DNA from: Thermoleophilia bacterium
GTDB taxonomy: Bacteria; Actinomycetota; Thermoleophilia; Miltoncostaeales; Miltoncostaeaceae
Assembly: GCA_017882585.1 (NCBI GenBank)
Contig: JADGPF010000011.1
Location: 1 to 50,078 of the forward strand
DNA length: 50,078 nt
Reading direction: 5' to 3'
Shown: positions 1 through 8,382 of the stretch, piece by piece
Layout of the letters: the number at the start of each line of letters is the position of its first letter
Numbering within the stretch: position 1 is the stretch's first letter
Translations under genes and position numbers: made by a program
Notes under the pieces: generated by a model
Databases searched by the model: none
Told to the model about the DNA's origin: nothing
The model's input: the letters and a program-made list of their open reading frames with translations, nothing else

Positions 1-27
1 CCAACTTCGGCACACAAAGGACACGCC

Positions 28-522
28 ATGTCTGCCACCACGCGTCAACCGCACCGGCGGCTTCTGGTGATCTCCAACGCGACGCTCACGGGCGCGGAGC
101 TCTTTCGTGAGATCCGTGAACGTGCCGATGAGACCGACACTGAGGTCCTCATCGTCGCCCCCGCGCTGACCTCGCGCCTGCACTACTGGCTGATGGACTT
201 CAACGACGGTGTCGCCGGCGCCCAGCGGCGGCTGGCCGTCTCGCTCGAGCACTGCGCGGCGGCCGGGATCACGGCCCGCGGCCAACTCGGCGACGCCCAT
301 CCACTGCAGGCGATCGATGACGCGATGCGCGTCTTCCACCCGGACGAGATCATCATCGCGACCCACCCGCCCGGACGGTCCAACTGGCTCGAGCGTGACG
401 TCGTCGCCCAGGCACGCCGGCGCTACTCGGTGCCCATCACCCATGTCGAAGTCGACACCACGCACGACGCTGCGCACGTGGTGAACGCACCGGGCAGCTC
501 CCGCTCCCAGCCGGCCGCCTAA
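28..522 (+). CDS. universal-stress-like Rossmann-fold protein
   Basis: This is a small cytosolic protein of 164 residues without signal peptide or membrane segment. It has alternating strands and helices like the universal stress protein fold: RRLLVISNAT near residue 10, EVLIVAPAL near 39, DEIIIATHP near 106 and a closing PITHVEVD. The Gly-rich ATP loop of UspA proteins is not present; the equivalent place reads PPGRSNWLE, so nucleotide binding is doubtful. AAAGGA lies six bases before the ATG. The gene after the terminator is a clear paralogue that has gained a membrane tail. A role in stress or envelope sensing is only an inference from the fold. Confidence 0.85.
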   Translation: MSATTRQPHRRLLVISNATLTGAELFREIRERADETDTEVLIVAPALTSRLHYWLMDFNDGVAGAQRRLAVSLEHCAAAGITARGQLGDAHPLQAIDDAMRVFHPDEIIIATHPPGRSNWLERDVVAQARRRYSVPITHVEVDTTHDAAHVVNAPGSSRSQPAA

Positions 523-531
523 CGCATCGTC

Positions 532-560
532 GCTGGGCCCCGGTCGCGCCGGGGCCCAGC
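532..560 (+). terminator. perfect 12-bp hairpin between two paralogues
   Basis: GCTGGGCCCCGG and its exact complement flank a TCGCG loop directly after the stop of the first stress-like gene. There is no U-tract, as is usual for terminators in GC-rich actinobacteria. It probably ends the upstream transcript, so the paralogue downstream needs its own promoter. Confidence 0.7.
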
Positions 561-625
561 AGGACCTCCAATGGACCGCGGTCGCACCCCGGGGCCGCCC
601 CGATGGCGTGGTCGGACCGTCGACC

Positions 626-631
626 TATCCT
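626..631 (+). promoter_or_regulatory. candidate -10 box TATCCT
   Basis: TATCCT lies about 46 bases before the ATG at 677 and just after the terminator. It fits the TANNNT form of actinobacterial -10 boxes; I see no convincing -35. Confidence 0.4.
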
Positions 632-676
632 GCGGTTGATCGGCGCATTCCGGGCGCCGCGTCGAAGGCGGTTCCG

Positions 677-1381
677 ATGACAACTGCCCTATCAGGGTCG
701 CGGCATCGGCTCCTTGTGGTCGCCAACACGACGTGCGCCGGTTCCGAGCTCTTCCGCGAGATCCGCGAACGTGTCGATGAGACCGATGTGCTGATCGTCG
801 CACCCGCGCTGACGTCACGATTGCGGTACTGGATGTCCGACGAGGACGCGGGGACCGTCGCGGCACAACGGCGGCTGTCGGCGTCCATCGAGCAGTGCGA
901 GTCCGCGGGCGTCGCCGTGCGCGGTGCACTCGGCGACGCCGATCCGCTCGCGGCGACCGATGATGCGGTCCGCACCTTTGATCCAGACGAGATCATCATC
1001 GCGACGCATCCGTCGGCACGGTCCAACTGGCTCGAGCACGGGGTCGTGGCGCAGGCGCGCGAACGCTTCGGCGTGCCGATTACCCACGTCGAGGTTGACG
1101 AGGCCCGCGACGACGCGCACGTGGTCGTGGCGGAGCCCGTCGACCACCGCGCCCCGGCACGTGAGCGCCACGCCACACGTGACGGAGTGATCCTGGTCGG
1201 TGCAGTCGTCCTGTTCATCCTCACGAGCGTCCTGACCGGCGTCTTCTACGCCACCGGCGCACCCGGATGGCTCATCGCGACGTGGTTCATCGTGTGCGAT
1301 CTCGGCGTGAAGGTGCTGATCTTCGTCGCGTTGTGGATGCTCTTCCAGCGTCGCCCACGCGCGGACCGGCTCAACTACTGA
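677..1381 (+). CDS. universal-stress-like domain with two C-terminal membrane helices
   Basis: The protein has 234 residues. The first 150 or so are closely similar to the gene at 28, with shared blocks such as ELFREIRERVDETD, LIVAPALTSRL, PDEIIIATHP and ARSNWLE. A hydrophilic linker leads to two membrane helices at about 171-192 (starting VILVGAVVLF) and 197-223. The fold is therefore tethered to the membrane, with the soluble domain probably in the cytoplasm. The ATG at 677 was chosen because GAAGGCGG sits just upstream; longer in-frame starts reach back into the intergenic region. It looks like a tandem duplication followed by gain of the membrane tail. The ligand and role are unknown. Confidence 0.82.
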   Translation: MTTALSGSRHRLLVVANTTCAGSELFREIRERVDETDVLIVAPALTSRLRYWMSDEDAGTVAAQRRLSASIEQCESAGVAVRGALGDADPLAATDDAVRTFDPDEIIIATHPSARSNWLEHGVVAQARERFGVPITHVEVDEARDDAHVVVAEPVDHRAPARERHATRDGVILVGAVVLFILTSVLTGVFYATGAPGWLIATWFIVCDLGVKVLIFVALWMLFQRRPRADRLNY

Positions 1382-1555
1382 GTCGCGGGTCGTCGCGTGC
1401 GGTTGGCCTGCGTTCCCGGGAACTCCGCAAGTGCCCGCAGACACGGCGGCAGGGTTCCCCGATGACGCCAACCCGGACCTGCGCGAAGCTCACTGGTGGT
1501 CGTCCAGACGTGCCGGCCGATCCCACGTCGCGATCACACGCAAAGGAGGCCCCTC

Positions 1556-1996
1556 ATGGGCGAGCGCGTTTCCCACATCGCATGCTGCGTCGACGGCAGC
1601 GAGGCCGCCAAGCTCGCACTTGACTACGCGGTCCGGCTGCGGGACCAGCTCGGCGCAGATCAGCTCGACATCATCCATATCGTGCCGCCGGCCGTGTATT
1701 TCGGTGTCTACTACCCGCCCGAACCCACGACGCCGCCGGACACGCCGGACTGGCTGATCGCGCTCGGTGAGCACACGCCGCATTGCAACGTCGTGATGAT
1801 CGACAGCTTCTCGAACTTCCCGCCGGCGGCGGCGATTCGGTGGGCCGACGAGAAGCATGTCGACCTCATCGTTGCCGCGAGCCACCAGGGGGCGTTCCGC
1901 CGCATGGCCGTCGGAAGTTTCGCCGGATATCTGGCCTACCACGCCTCGTGTCCGGTCTTGCTCATCCCGCCGGAGATGCATCCCGACGCGCGCTGA
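1556..1996 (+). CDS. universal stress protein (UspA family)
   Basis: This 146-residue protein has the usual length of single-domain universal stress proteins. The N-terminus reads HIACCVDGSEAAKLALDYA (the first strand and helix). Near residues 100-140 it has VDLIVAASHQGAFRRMAVGS and then CPVLLIP, which is the G-x2-G-xn-GS type ATP-loop and last strand of UspA proteins. Nucleotide binding is therefore more likely here than in the two preceding relatives. A strong AAAGGAGG precedes the ATG by six bases. It is the third USP-like gene in 2 kb, all on the same strand, which suggests a stress-response cluster. The downstream gene is convergent. Confidence 0.9.
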   Translation: MGERVSHIACCVDGSEAAKLALDYAVRLRDQLGADQLDIIHIVPPAVYFGVYYPPEPTTPPDTPDWLIALGEHTPHCNVVMIDSFSNFPPAAAIRWADEKHVDLIVAASHQGAFRRMAVGSFAGYLAYHASCPVLLIPPEMHPDAR

Positions 1997-2106
1997 CGTC
2001 CCGCGGAGCCGGATGCACCGTCGCGGCGAGCGTGCCCGGTGCGATCGCCGTGGGTGGTGTCGCCCGCCCTTGGGCGTGGTCCCATCGGGCCACGCCACGG
2101 CGTGGG

Positions 2107-2619
2107 CTATGCGCTGCCTTCGCGCCCGATCGGCGCCTCGAAGCGCACGTTGGCGCATGCGACGCAGACACGTTCCGGGATGACGCCGATGCGCATCAGG
2201 CCGGCGAAGATCTTGCATCCGAGACAGAAGCCCAGGGCAGACTCCAGCGTGGCCGCAACCAGAATCGCCGCCAGCAGAACGTCGGCTGCGCCCTGAGAAC
2301 CGAACCCGACGGCCACAACGGCGGCGCCGACCGACAGCACGGCGCCGATGCCCTGCGCAAAGCGCTTCGGTGGCCCGGGGACGTAGCGGGGCGCCAACCC
2401 AAGTCGCGGCGTGACGACCCGCGTCGCCAGCTGGCCGAGCGGGCTCAGCGTCGGACCGGTCGCCACGCGGGCCAGAAAGCCACAGGCGATCACGACGGTC
2501 AGCCATGCCTGTCCGCTGACGAGCGCAATCAGGCACAGTGCGACAACACCCGCAGCAACGGTCCGCGCGGAGACCTCGTTGACCGGATCGGGAAAGGCGA
2601 AAAGACTTTTGGTTTTCAC
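2107..2619 (-). CDS. DUF4395 integral membrane protein
   Basis: The protein has 170 residues with about four membrane helices in two pairs (near residues 18-55 and 85-130). The start KSLFAFPDPVNEVSARTVA and the later CLGCKIF with a CVAC pair are the typical signatures of the DUF4395 family, whose members often sit near thiol or sulfur-transfer genes. Function is not established. I choose the GTG at 2619 because a TACGCT box lies exactly six bases before it with no ribosome binding site, as in other leaderless genes of this window. An ATG 51 bases upstream would put the promoter inside the gene and adds residues not typical of the family. Confidence 0.8.
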   Translation of the reverse strand: MKTKSLFAFPDPVNEVSARTVAAGVVALCLIALVSGQAWLTVVIACGFLARVATGPTLSPLGQLATRVVTPRLGLAPRYVPGPPKRFAQGIGAVLSVGAAVVAVGFGSQGAADVLLAAILVAATLESALGFCLGCKIFAGLMRIGVIPERVCVACANVRFEAPIGREGSA

Positions 2620-2625
2620 GTGATT

Positions 2626-2631
2626 AGCGTA
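2626..2631 (-). promoter_or_regulatory. leaderless -10 box TACGCT
   Basis: Read on the minus strand, TACGCT is followed by six bases (AATCAC) and then the GTG start of the DUF4395 gene. This matches the box-N6-start pattern repeated in this window. Confidence 0.55.
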
Positions 2632-2705
2632 GCGCCTCGCCCCGACCAGGCCAAGTCCGGTTCGGGGCATGCCCGGTATCCCGCCCCCGGTCGTCCGGAT
2701 ACGGC

Positions 2706-3725
2706 ATGATCCGCCGGCGTGTCATGACCAATCGTCTGTTTCCCACGATCCCGCCGGCCGTCCGGTCGCGCCCGTCCAGGCGGGTGCGCCACGGCCTGAC
2801 CGCCACCTGCCTCGCCGCGATGCTCGCTGGGAGTGCCGCCACGGCGCTCGGGGCAATCGCCGGGCCGCCGGTCCCCGTGGATACGCCCGGACCGGCGATC
2901 GTCGCACCGTTGCTGTCCGGACCGCGCGTCCCGGTTGGCTGGCGCAACCCGGAGCCCTGGGCCGGCCTGCCGGCCGCAGTCCTCGTCACGACCGTCCCGA
3001 CGGATTCCGCCGGCGACGCCGCGTCGATCGCGTGGTTCCGCTCGAGCCGGACCCAGGTCGCGCTGTACCCCGGCGTCAAGAATCCCGAGACGACTCCGTA
3101 CCCGCGGGGTCCGGAGTCGGTTCCCCACCTCGCGCGAACGAACCTGGTCGCGACGTTCAATTCGGGATTTTATCTCAAGGACGCGCGTGGCGGGTTCTTC
3201 GCCAATCAGACGCTGTACGCGCCGATGATCCGGGGACTGGCAACCGTTGTCGGGTACCGAGACGGCCACATCGACATCGTGCGCTGGACCGCGGCCCGTC
3301 GGCCCGGTCCCGACGTCGTGATGGCGCGCCAGAATCTTCCCCTGCTCGTCTCCGGTGGCCGCGTCACCCCGGGCGTCAACGTCTCCGAGGCGTGGGGGCT
3401 CACACTCGGCGGGGCGCCGGCGGTCTGGCGTTCGGCGATCGGGATCGACGGCAACGGCAACCTGCTGTATGTGGCGGCACCACATCAGACCGCGCCGTCG
3501 CTGGCGCGGATCCTCGTACATGCCGGTGCCGTTCGGGCGATGGAGCTTGATATCAACCCGGCATGGCCGATCCTTGCGACCTTCGGGCTTCCGAACGCCG
3601 GCGCGCCGAGCCTGTTCGTCCCGAACCCGAACCAAACTGCGACCCGCTTCCTGTCACCGAACACCAAAGACTTCTTCGCGGTGTACCTGCGTACGACCAT
3701 CGAGCCGTTGCCACTGCCGTTCTGA
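2706..3725 (+). CDS. secreted phosphodiester glycosidase-like (NAGPA/DUF2233) protein
   Basis: The 339-residue protein starts with an Arg-rich stretch and a hydrophobic helix (LTATCLAAMLAGSAATALG, about 31-50), so it is exported or anchored. The body carries NLVATFNSGFYL, then a phase with LLVSGGRVT, a GIDGNGNLLYV strand and finally RAMELDINPAW. This matches the layout of the phosphodiester glycosidase family (NAGPA domain), where FNGGFF and a late Asp-rich block shape the active site; some of those residues differ here. The substrate could be a surface glycan or teichoic-type polymer, but that is inference. The start may be the ATG at 2706 or the one at 2724. Confidence 0.72.
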   Translation: MIRRRVMTNRLFPTIPPAVRSRPSRRVRHGLTATCLAAMLAGSAATALGAIAGPPVPVDTPGPAIVAPLLSGPRVPVGWRNPEPWAGLPAAVLVTTVPTDSAGDAASIAWFRSSRTQVALYPGVKNPETTPYPRGPESVPHLARTNLVATFNSGFYLKDARGGFFANQTLYAPMIRGLATVVGYRDGHIDIVRWTAARRPGPDVVMARQNLPLLVSGGRVTPGVNVSEAWGLTLGGAPAVWRSAIGIDGNGNLLYVAAPHQTAPSLARILVHAGAVRAMELDINPAWPILATFGLPNAGAPSLFVPNPNQTATRFLSPNTKDFFAVYLRTTIEPLPLPF

Positions 3726-3778
3726 GCGACGGGCGCGGGCGCCACAACAGACCCATAACACGGGTCACAGGCAGATTT

Positions 3779-3818
3779 CATGTTGGCCGGCGAAACATGG
3801 CCTCGACCCTCGATCGAG
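3779..3818. promoter_or_regulatory. pair of palindromes upstream of the efflux operon
   Basis: CATGTT (3779-3784) and AACATG (3794-3799) form an inverted repeat with nine bases between the arms. CTCGATCGAG at 3809-3818 is a perfect 10-bp palindrome. Both lie 130-170 bases before the first gene of the lipoprotein/ABC operon in a 226-base gap with no coding signal. They could be operators; no regulator gene lies adjacent. Confidence 0.35.
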
Positions 3819-3951
3819 CGTCCTGCCGCGGTCTCCCACCTCGCCCGCCACCGCCCCGGCGTTCCGCGGGAACGGGCTCCGGACGCAGGTACACCGGTCA
3901 GTGGCCCGTCACGTGATCCGCGCCCGATCAGGCGCTCCAGGAAGGCCGAGC

Positions 3952-4617
3952 ATGGAATTGCGTCGTAGCGTCGTCTCGCGACTGCGGGGCGCTCGGACGC
4001 GGACGGCGACGATCGCCGTTGCCGTCCTGGTGACGGCCGTCGCCGTCGCCGGTTGCGGCGGAAGCTCCGGGAGTTCGTCGTCGACCGGTGCGAGTTCAAA
4101 CGCCGCCCGTGAGACCGCATTCCTCAACTACGCCCAGTGCATGCGCCAGCACGGGGTCGCGGTGAGCGACCCCACGGTGGGGGCCAACGGCATCGTCCGG
4201 CTGCCGCGACCGACGCAGTTCCAAAACGGTCAGACGCCGACCTCTGCGCAACTGACGCAGATTCAGCAGGCCCGCAGCGCGTGCCGGAGCACGCTCAATG
4301 GCATCACGTTCGGCTTCAACCCGTCCAGCAACCCGCAATTCCAGGCGGCGCTGCTCAAGTACGCGCAGTGCATGCGGTCGAACGGATTCAACATGCCGGA
4401 CCCGAACTTCAACAGCACACCGAGCACCAGCACCACGCCGGGATCCTTCCGCGGGCCGTTCGGCGGGATCAACCGCAACGATCCAACCTTTCAGAAGGCC
4501 AACACGACCTGCCGGCCGATTTTGCAAAGCGCGGGCTTCGGGTCCCGCGGTGGTGCCGGTGGTGCCGGTGGTGCCGGAGCCGGCGGTAGCGCCCTTGGCT
4601 CAGGAGCCGTCGGATGA
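3952..4617 (+). CDS. lipoprotein with duplicated YAQCMR module
   Basis: The 221-residue protein has a signal peptide ending in the lipobox VAGC (Cys about residue 27) and a Ser-rich linker, so it should be a membrane-anchored extracytoplasmic lipoprotein. Two related modules follow: LNYAQCMRQHGVAVSDP with a later SAC, and LKYAQCMRSNGFNMPDP with a later TTC. Each thus holds two Cys, which could form one disulfide per module. The tail is a Gly/Ala run coded by a 9-bp tandem repeat. AGGAAGG lies seven bases before the ATG. Its stop overlaps the start of the adaptor gene (ATGA), so it belongs to the efflux operon. I know similar lipoproteins beside ABC efflux genes in actinobacteria, but no function. 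Confidence 0.8.
   Translation: MELRRSVVSRLRGARTRTATIAVAVLVTAVAVAGCGGSSGSSSSTGASSNAARETAFLNYAQCMRQHGVAVSDPTVGANGIVRLPRPTQFQNGQTPTSAQLTQIQQARSACRSTLNGITFGFNPSSNPQFQAALLKYAQCMRSNGFNMPDPNFNSTPSTSTTPGSFRGPFGGINRNDPTFQKANTTCRPILQSAGFGSRGGAGGAGGAGAGGSALGSGAVG
4549..4575 (+). repeat. three tandem copies of GGTGGTGCC
   Basis: Three perfect 9-bp units inside the 3' end of the lipoprotein gene code for Gly-Gly-Ala repeats. Copy number may vary by slippage without changing frame. Confidence 0.85.
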
Positions 4618-5903
4618 CCGAGCGGCCGCTCGACGAGGAACCCCCGGCCGATCAGGCCGCCTCCGAGACGGCCGATGACGAATCACGCGCCACGCGACGA
4701 TCGCGGTGGGTGACCCTCGGGGTCCCGATCGCCGCGGTCCTTGTCATCGCAGCGCTCGCGGGCGGAATCATCGTCGCCGATCGGGGGTCGAGCACGTCGT
4801 CGACGCCCGCGACGAGCGGCCTGAACTACGGGACCGTCGCGCGCACGACCGTCGCACAGACCCAGTCGCTGAGCGGCACGATCGCCTACACCGCCACGCA
4901 GACGATCATCAACCGTTTGACCCCCAGTTCCTCGTCATCGAGCGCGTCGACCGGCGCCAGCTCGTCATCCGCAGGCGGGGCGTCGTCCGGTGCGGCGGCG
5001 AGCTCCTCAGGAACGGCAACGCTCACGACGATGGCGGCCGTCGGGTCACGCGTCAAGGTCGGCACCACGCTGTTCACGGTCAACGAGCAGCCGGTCGTGG
5101 CGATGTACGGCACGCTGCCCGCCTATCGCGACATGCAATCCGGCGACAGCGGCACGGACGTCACGCAACTCCAGCAAAGTCTCTCCGACCTCGGCTACAA
5201 CCCCGGAACCACCGACGGCACCTACGGGTCGGCAACGGTCACGGCCGTCGAGGCCTGGCAACAGGCGACCGGCCTGACGGTCGACGGCATCGTGCACCTC
5301 GGCCAGGTGGTCTTCGTCAGCGGCCCATCACGCGTCATCGCCCAGGTGGGGACCGTCGGCGACGCTGTCTCCAGCGGCAGCCAGATCCTGTCGATCGGAC
5401 CCGAATCGCCGATCGTGACGACCTCGGAGAGCAGCACCCAGCTCGGCCTGCTCAGCGCCGGGCAGCGTGTCGATGTCCAGCTCCCCGACAACGCGGTCGT
5501 CGTCGGAAAGGTCACTGCGGTCGGCGGCAGCACGAGCGCGGCGAGCGCAAGTAGCGGTTCGGGCAGTTCGTCGGGAAGCGGATCGAGCTCGAGCTCCGGT
5601 GCAAGCTCCACGCCGGCAACCGTCGCGCTCAACAACCCCGCGCTCGGCAGCAGCATCGCGGGTTCGTCGGTCAATGTAATCGTCACGACCCACAGCGTCC
5701 ACGACGTGCTGGCGGTCCCGCTCGGCGCACTGCTGGCAACGTCGGCGGGCCAGTTCATCGTCCAGGTCCCGAGCGCCAACAACGGCGGCAGCCTGACCAA
5801 TGTGAGCGTCAACCCCTCGATCTACGACGACACGCGCGGCATCGTCGCCGTGCCCGGCGCGAATCTGAGTCCCGGCGAGCGCGTCGTCGTGGCCTCCTCC
5901 TAG
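4614..5903 (+). CDS. efflux adaptor with peptidoglycan-binding domain
   Basis: The 429-residue protein has an acidic cytoplasmic tail, one membrane helix at about 36-58 and a large outside part. Near residues 165-230 lies a peptidoglycan-binding domain type 1 (GDSGTDVTQLQQSLSDLGY, then TYGSATVTAVEAWQQATGL). It is inserted in a MacA/HlyD-like adaptor whose lipoyl and barrel parts flank it (GSRVKVGTTLFTVNEQPV; GQRVDVQLPDNAVVVGKV). Two long Ser-rich linkers are present. The order adaptor-ATPase-permease with overlapping stops and starts shows a MacAB-like tripartite export system. In a cell without outer membrane the wall-binding domain may anchor it to peptidoglycan. The substrate is unknown; antimicrobial or envelope molecules are plausible. 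Confidence 0.86.
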   Translation: MTERPLDEEPPADQAASETADDESRATRRSRWVTLGVPIAAVLVIAALAGGIIVADRGSSTSSTPATSGLNYGTVARTTVAQTQSLSGTIAYTATQTIINRLTPSSSSSSASTGASSSSAGGASSGAAASSSGTATLTTMAAVGSRVKVGTTLFTVNEQPVVAMYGTLPAYRDMQSGDSGTDVTQLQQSLSDLGYNPGTTDGTYGSATVTAVEAWQQATGLTVDGIVHLGQVVFVSGPSRVIAQVGTVGDAVSSGSQILSIGPESPIVTTSESSTQLGLLSAGQRVDVQLPDNAVVVGKVTAVGGSTSAASASSGSGSSSGSGSSSSSGASSTPATVALNNPALGSSIAGSSVNVIVTTHSVHDVLAVPLGALLATSAGQFIVQVPSANNGGSLTNVSVNPSIYDDTRGIVAVPGANLSPGERVVVASS

Positions 5904-6658
5904 TGGATGACGCCGTCCCCGCGCCCGCGATCGGCGACGCGACGGATGCGTTCGTCGCCCGCCTTGAGGACGTTGTCAAGGACTACCCGGGGCCGCCGCG
6001 GGTGCGTGCGCTCGACCACGCCTCGCTGCAGATCCGGACCGGCGAGCTGGCGGCGATCGTCGGCCCGTCGGGTTCCGGCAAGACGACGCTGCTGCAGATC
6101 ATGGGCACCCTCGATCGGCCAACCTCGGGGCGCGTCGCGATCGCCGGATACGACCTCGACGTCCTGTCGGATCGCGAACTGTCGGCGCTGCGCGCCCAAC
6201 AAATCGGGTTCGTCTTCCAGCAGTTCTTCTTGTTGGAGCGGGAAACGGCGGTCGAGAATGTCGCCAACGGGCTGATCTACCGCGGGATCAACACCCGCGA
6301 GCGCCGCGAGCTGGCCGCGACGGCACTCGAACGCGTCGGTCTCGGTCACCGCCTGCAGCACCGCGCCTTCCAGCTGTCGGGCGGCGAACGCCAGCGCGTC
6401 GCGGTGGCCCGCGCAGTGGTTGGCCGGCCAGCGATCGTGCTCGCCGACGAGCCGACCGGCAATCTCGATACGCGCCGCGCCGACGAGATCATCGAGTTGC
6501 TCGAGCAGCTCAACCGCGACGGCGTGACGATCGTGGTAATCACCCACAGCCTCGAGGTGGCCGAACGACTGCCACGGCTCATTCGGATCCGCGACGGCCA
6601 AATTGTCGACGATTCCGGCATCACGGCGACGATGCCGCGCGTCGCCGGGCCATCCTGA
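5903..6658 (+). CDS. ABC transporter ATPase, MacB/LolD type
   Basis: This 251-residue cytoplasmic ATPase shows a Walker A GPSGSGKTT at about 53-61, Q-loop FVFQQFFLL, signature LSGGERQRVAVARA, Walker B VLADEPTGNLD and switch His in VITHS. The sequence is typical of the MacB/LolD subfamily, which works with FtsX-like permeases by transmitting ATP cycles to the outside rather than by classic transport. GTG overlaps the last base of the adaptor stop (TAGTG) and its own TGA overlaps the ATG of the permease, so the three proteins are translationally coupled. Confidence 0.95.
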   Translation: MDDAVPAPAIGDATDAFVARLEDVVKDYPGPPRVRALDHASLQIRTGELAAIVGPSGSGKTTLLQIMGTLDRPTSGRVAIAGYDLDVLSDRELSALRAQQIGFVFQQFFLLERETAVENVANGLIYRGINTRERRELAATALERVGLGHRLQHRAFQLSGGERQRVAVARAVVGRPAIVLADEPTGNLDTRRADEIIELLEQLNRDGVTIVVITHSLEVAERLPRLIRIRDGQIVDDSGITATMPRVAGPS

Positions 6659-7857
6659 TGCCCGAACGACTGACCCCCAGCCGGCTTTCGGCCCGCAACA
6701 TCCTGCACACGGCCGTCGTCGGGGTGAACACGCGGCGTAACCGATCGATCATGTCGGCCATCGGCATCGCGATCGGCATCGCCGCGATCGTCGGGGTCCT
6801 CGGGCTCAGCAACTCGAGCCGTTCGAACTTGATCAACCAGATCGACGCGCTCGGGACCAACCTCATCCAGGTGCAACCTCAAACCGGCATCGGGGTCGGC
6901 ACCGCCCAGCTTCCCGCCACCGCGGCGGGCACGATCGCCCGCATCCCGAACGTGCAGGCCGTCTCGCAGGAGGTCGCGACCGGCGTGAACGTCTACCGCT
7001 CGCGCTACGTACCATCCGACTTCACCGCGGGCCTGTCGGTCACGGCCGTGGACCCCAACATCCTGACGACCCTGCACGGTGCGGTCAGCCAGGGGCACTT
7101 TCTCAACGCGGCCAACATCACCTACCCGGTGGCGGTGCTGGGCGCGACGGCCGCCCACGCACTCGGAATCGTGAGCCTCGACGGCGCACCCACGGTGTCG
7201 ATCGGTGGACAGAACTTCACCGTCGTCGGGATCCTCGATCCGTTCCCGTTGAGCCCGGCCCTCGACAGCAGCGCCATGGTGGGGATCCCCGCAGCCGTGT
7301 CGATACTCGGCGTCTCAAACTCGCCGACCACGATCGACGTCCGGGCAAACCCCGACGACATCGCCGCCGTCCTGGGCGCGCTGGCCGCAACCGCTAACCC
7401 AGAGAACCCCGATCAGATCGCCGCGACGAGCCCGACGGCCCAGCTGCAGGCCAAGGCTGCGGCCACGAGCACGCTCACCGAGCTGCTGCTGGGACTCGGC
7501 GCGGTGGCGTTGCTCGTCGGTGGCGTCGGCATCGCCAATATCATGGTCATCACGGTCCTCGAGCGACGCTCGGAGATCGGCCTGCGCCGCGCGCTTGGGG
7601 CGACACGCCGGCACATCATGGTCCAGTTCATCACCGAGTCGCTGATTCTCGCCGCCATCGGCGGGATCGCGGGGGTGCTCCTTGGCGTGATCGCGACCGT
7701 GGTCTTCGCCGAGCTGCAGAACTGGGGGGTGATCATTCCCGCCATCGCGGTCTGGGGCGGCCTGTTGGCGGCGCTGGTGATCGGCGGGATCGCGGGGCTC
7801 TACCCCGCGCTGCGTGCGGCACGGCTGTCACCGACCGAAGCGCTGCGCTCGACCTAA
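6658..7857 (+). CDS. MacB/FtsX-type ABC permease
   Basis: The 399-residue protein has the MacB-like plan: a first membrane helix near 33-52 (MSAIGIAIGIAAIVGVLGL), a large extracytoplasmic domain to about residue 275, then three helices (near 279-300, 326-350 and 362-385). It contains the FtsX motif block ERRSEIGLRRALGATRRHI and ends with the family tail LSPTEALRST. With the adjoining ATPase and adaptor it should form a mechanotransmission efflux or signalling complex. No helix-loop defects or frameshifts are visible. Confidence 0.94.
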   Translation: MPERLTPSRLSARNILHTAVVGVNTRRNRSIMSAIGIAIGIAAIVGVLGLSNSSRSNLINQIDALGTNLIQVQPQTGIGVGTAQLPATAAGTIARIPNVQAVSQEVATGVNVYRSRYVPSDFTAGLSVTAVDPNILTTLHGAVSQGHFLNAANITYPVAVLGATAAHALGIVSLDGAPTVSIGGQNFTVVGILDPFPLSPALDSSAMVGIPAAVSILGVSNSPTTIDVRANPDDIAAVLGALAATANPENPDQIAATSPTAQLQAKAAATSTLTELLLGLGAVALLVGGVGIANIMVITVLERRSEIGLRRALGATRRHIMVQFITESLILAAIGGIAGVLLGVIATVVFAELQNWGVIIPAIAVWGGLLAALVIGGIAGLYPALRAARLSPTEALRST

Positions 7858-7873
7858 CCCCGCCCGGTCGCAC

Positions 7874-8317
7874 CTACTCGCGGAGCAGCAGCAGCAGGCT
7901 CACGGCAAGCAGGCCGATGGCGGCCACCCTGGTCGGGGTGAACCCGCGGGCGGCGACCCCGAACAGGCCGAACCGGTCAATGATCGCCGCGATTGCCACC
8001 TGCCCGACGATCACCGCGACGAAGGTCGATGTGACTCCGAGCCGAGGCGTCGCGATAAGCGTCGCGGTGACCAGCACGGCGCCGCAAAGCCCGCCGAGGT
8101 ACGCCCACCACGGCCCGCCGCCGAGCGCCGTGACGCCGCCTTGGCCGCTGGTCATGAGGACCGCGATGCCCAACAACAGGGTGCCGATGGCGAACGAGAC
8201 CCCCGCCGCCAGCAGTGGCGAGCCGACCATGATCTTCAGACGGGCGTTGATCGGCGCCTGCGCGGCGATGAGACCGCCGCCGGTCACCGCCAACAGCGCC
8301 GGTGCGAAACGGTCCAT
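7874..8317 (-). CDS. DMT-superfamily transporter, YdcZ (DUF606) type
   Basis: The protein has 147 residues and is almost wholly hydrophobic, with five predicted membrane helices. The conserved start GGGLIAAQAPINARL and the repeated GGLCGAVLV and GQVAIAAIIDRFGLFG blocks match the DUF606/YdcZ family, five-helix relatives of EamA drug/metabolite exporters that often act as pairs. ATG at 8317 was chosen over the GTG two codons earlier because AGGGAG sits at proper distance. It is convergent with the permease gene, with only 16 bases between the stops. The substrate cannot be read from the sequence. Confidence 0.88.
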   Translation of the reverse strand: MDRFAPALLAVTGGGLIAAQAPINARLKIMVGSPLLAAGVSFAIGTLLLGIAVLMTSGQGGVTALGGGPWWAYLGGLCGAVLVTATLIATPRLGVTSTFVAVIVGQVAIAAIIDRFGLFGVAARGFTPTRVAAIGLLAVSLLLLLRE

Positions 8318-8382
8318 AGACACTCCCTGTCGTCGGGCATCGTGGCACCGGACGCACGCGGCGGTGGCCGGCGAAGTTGTGG

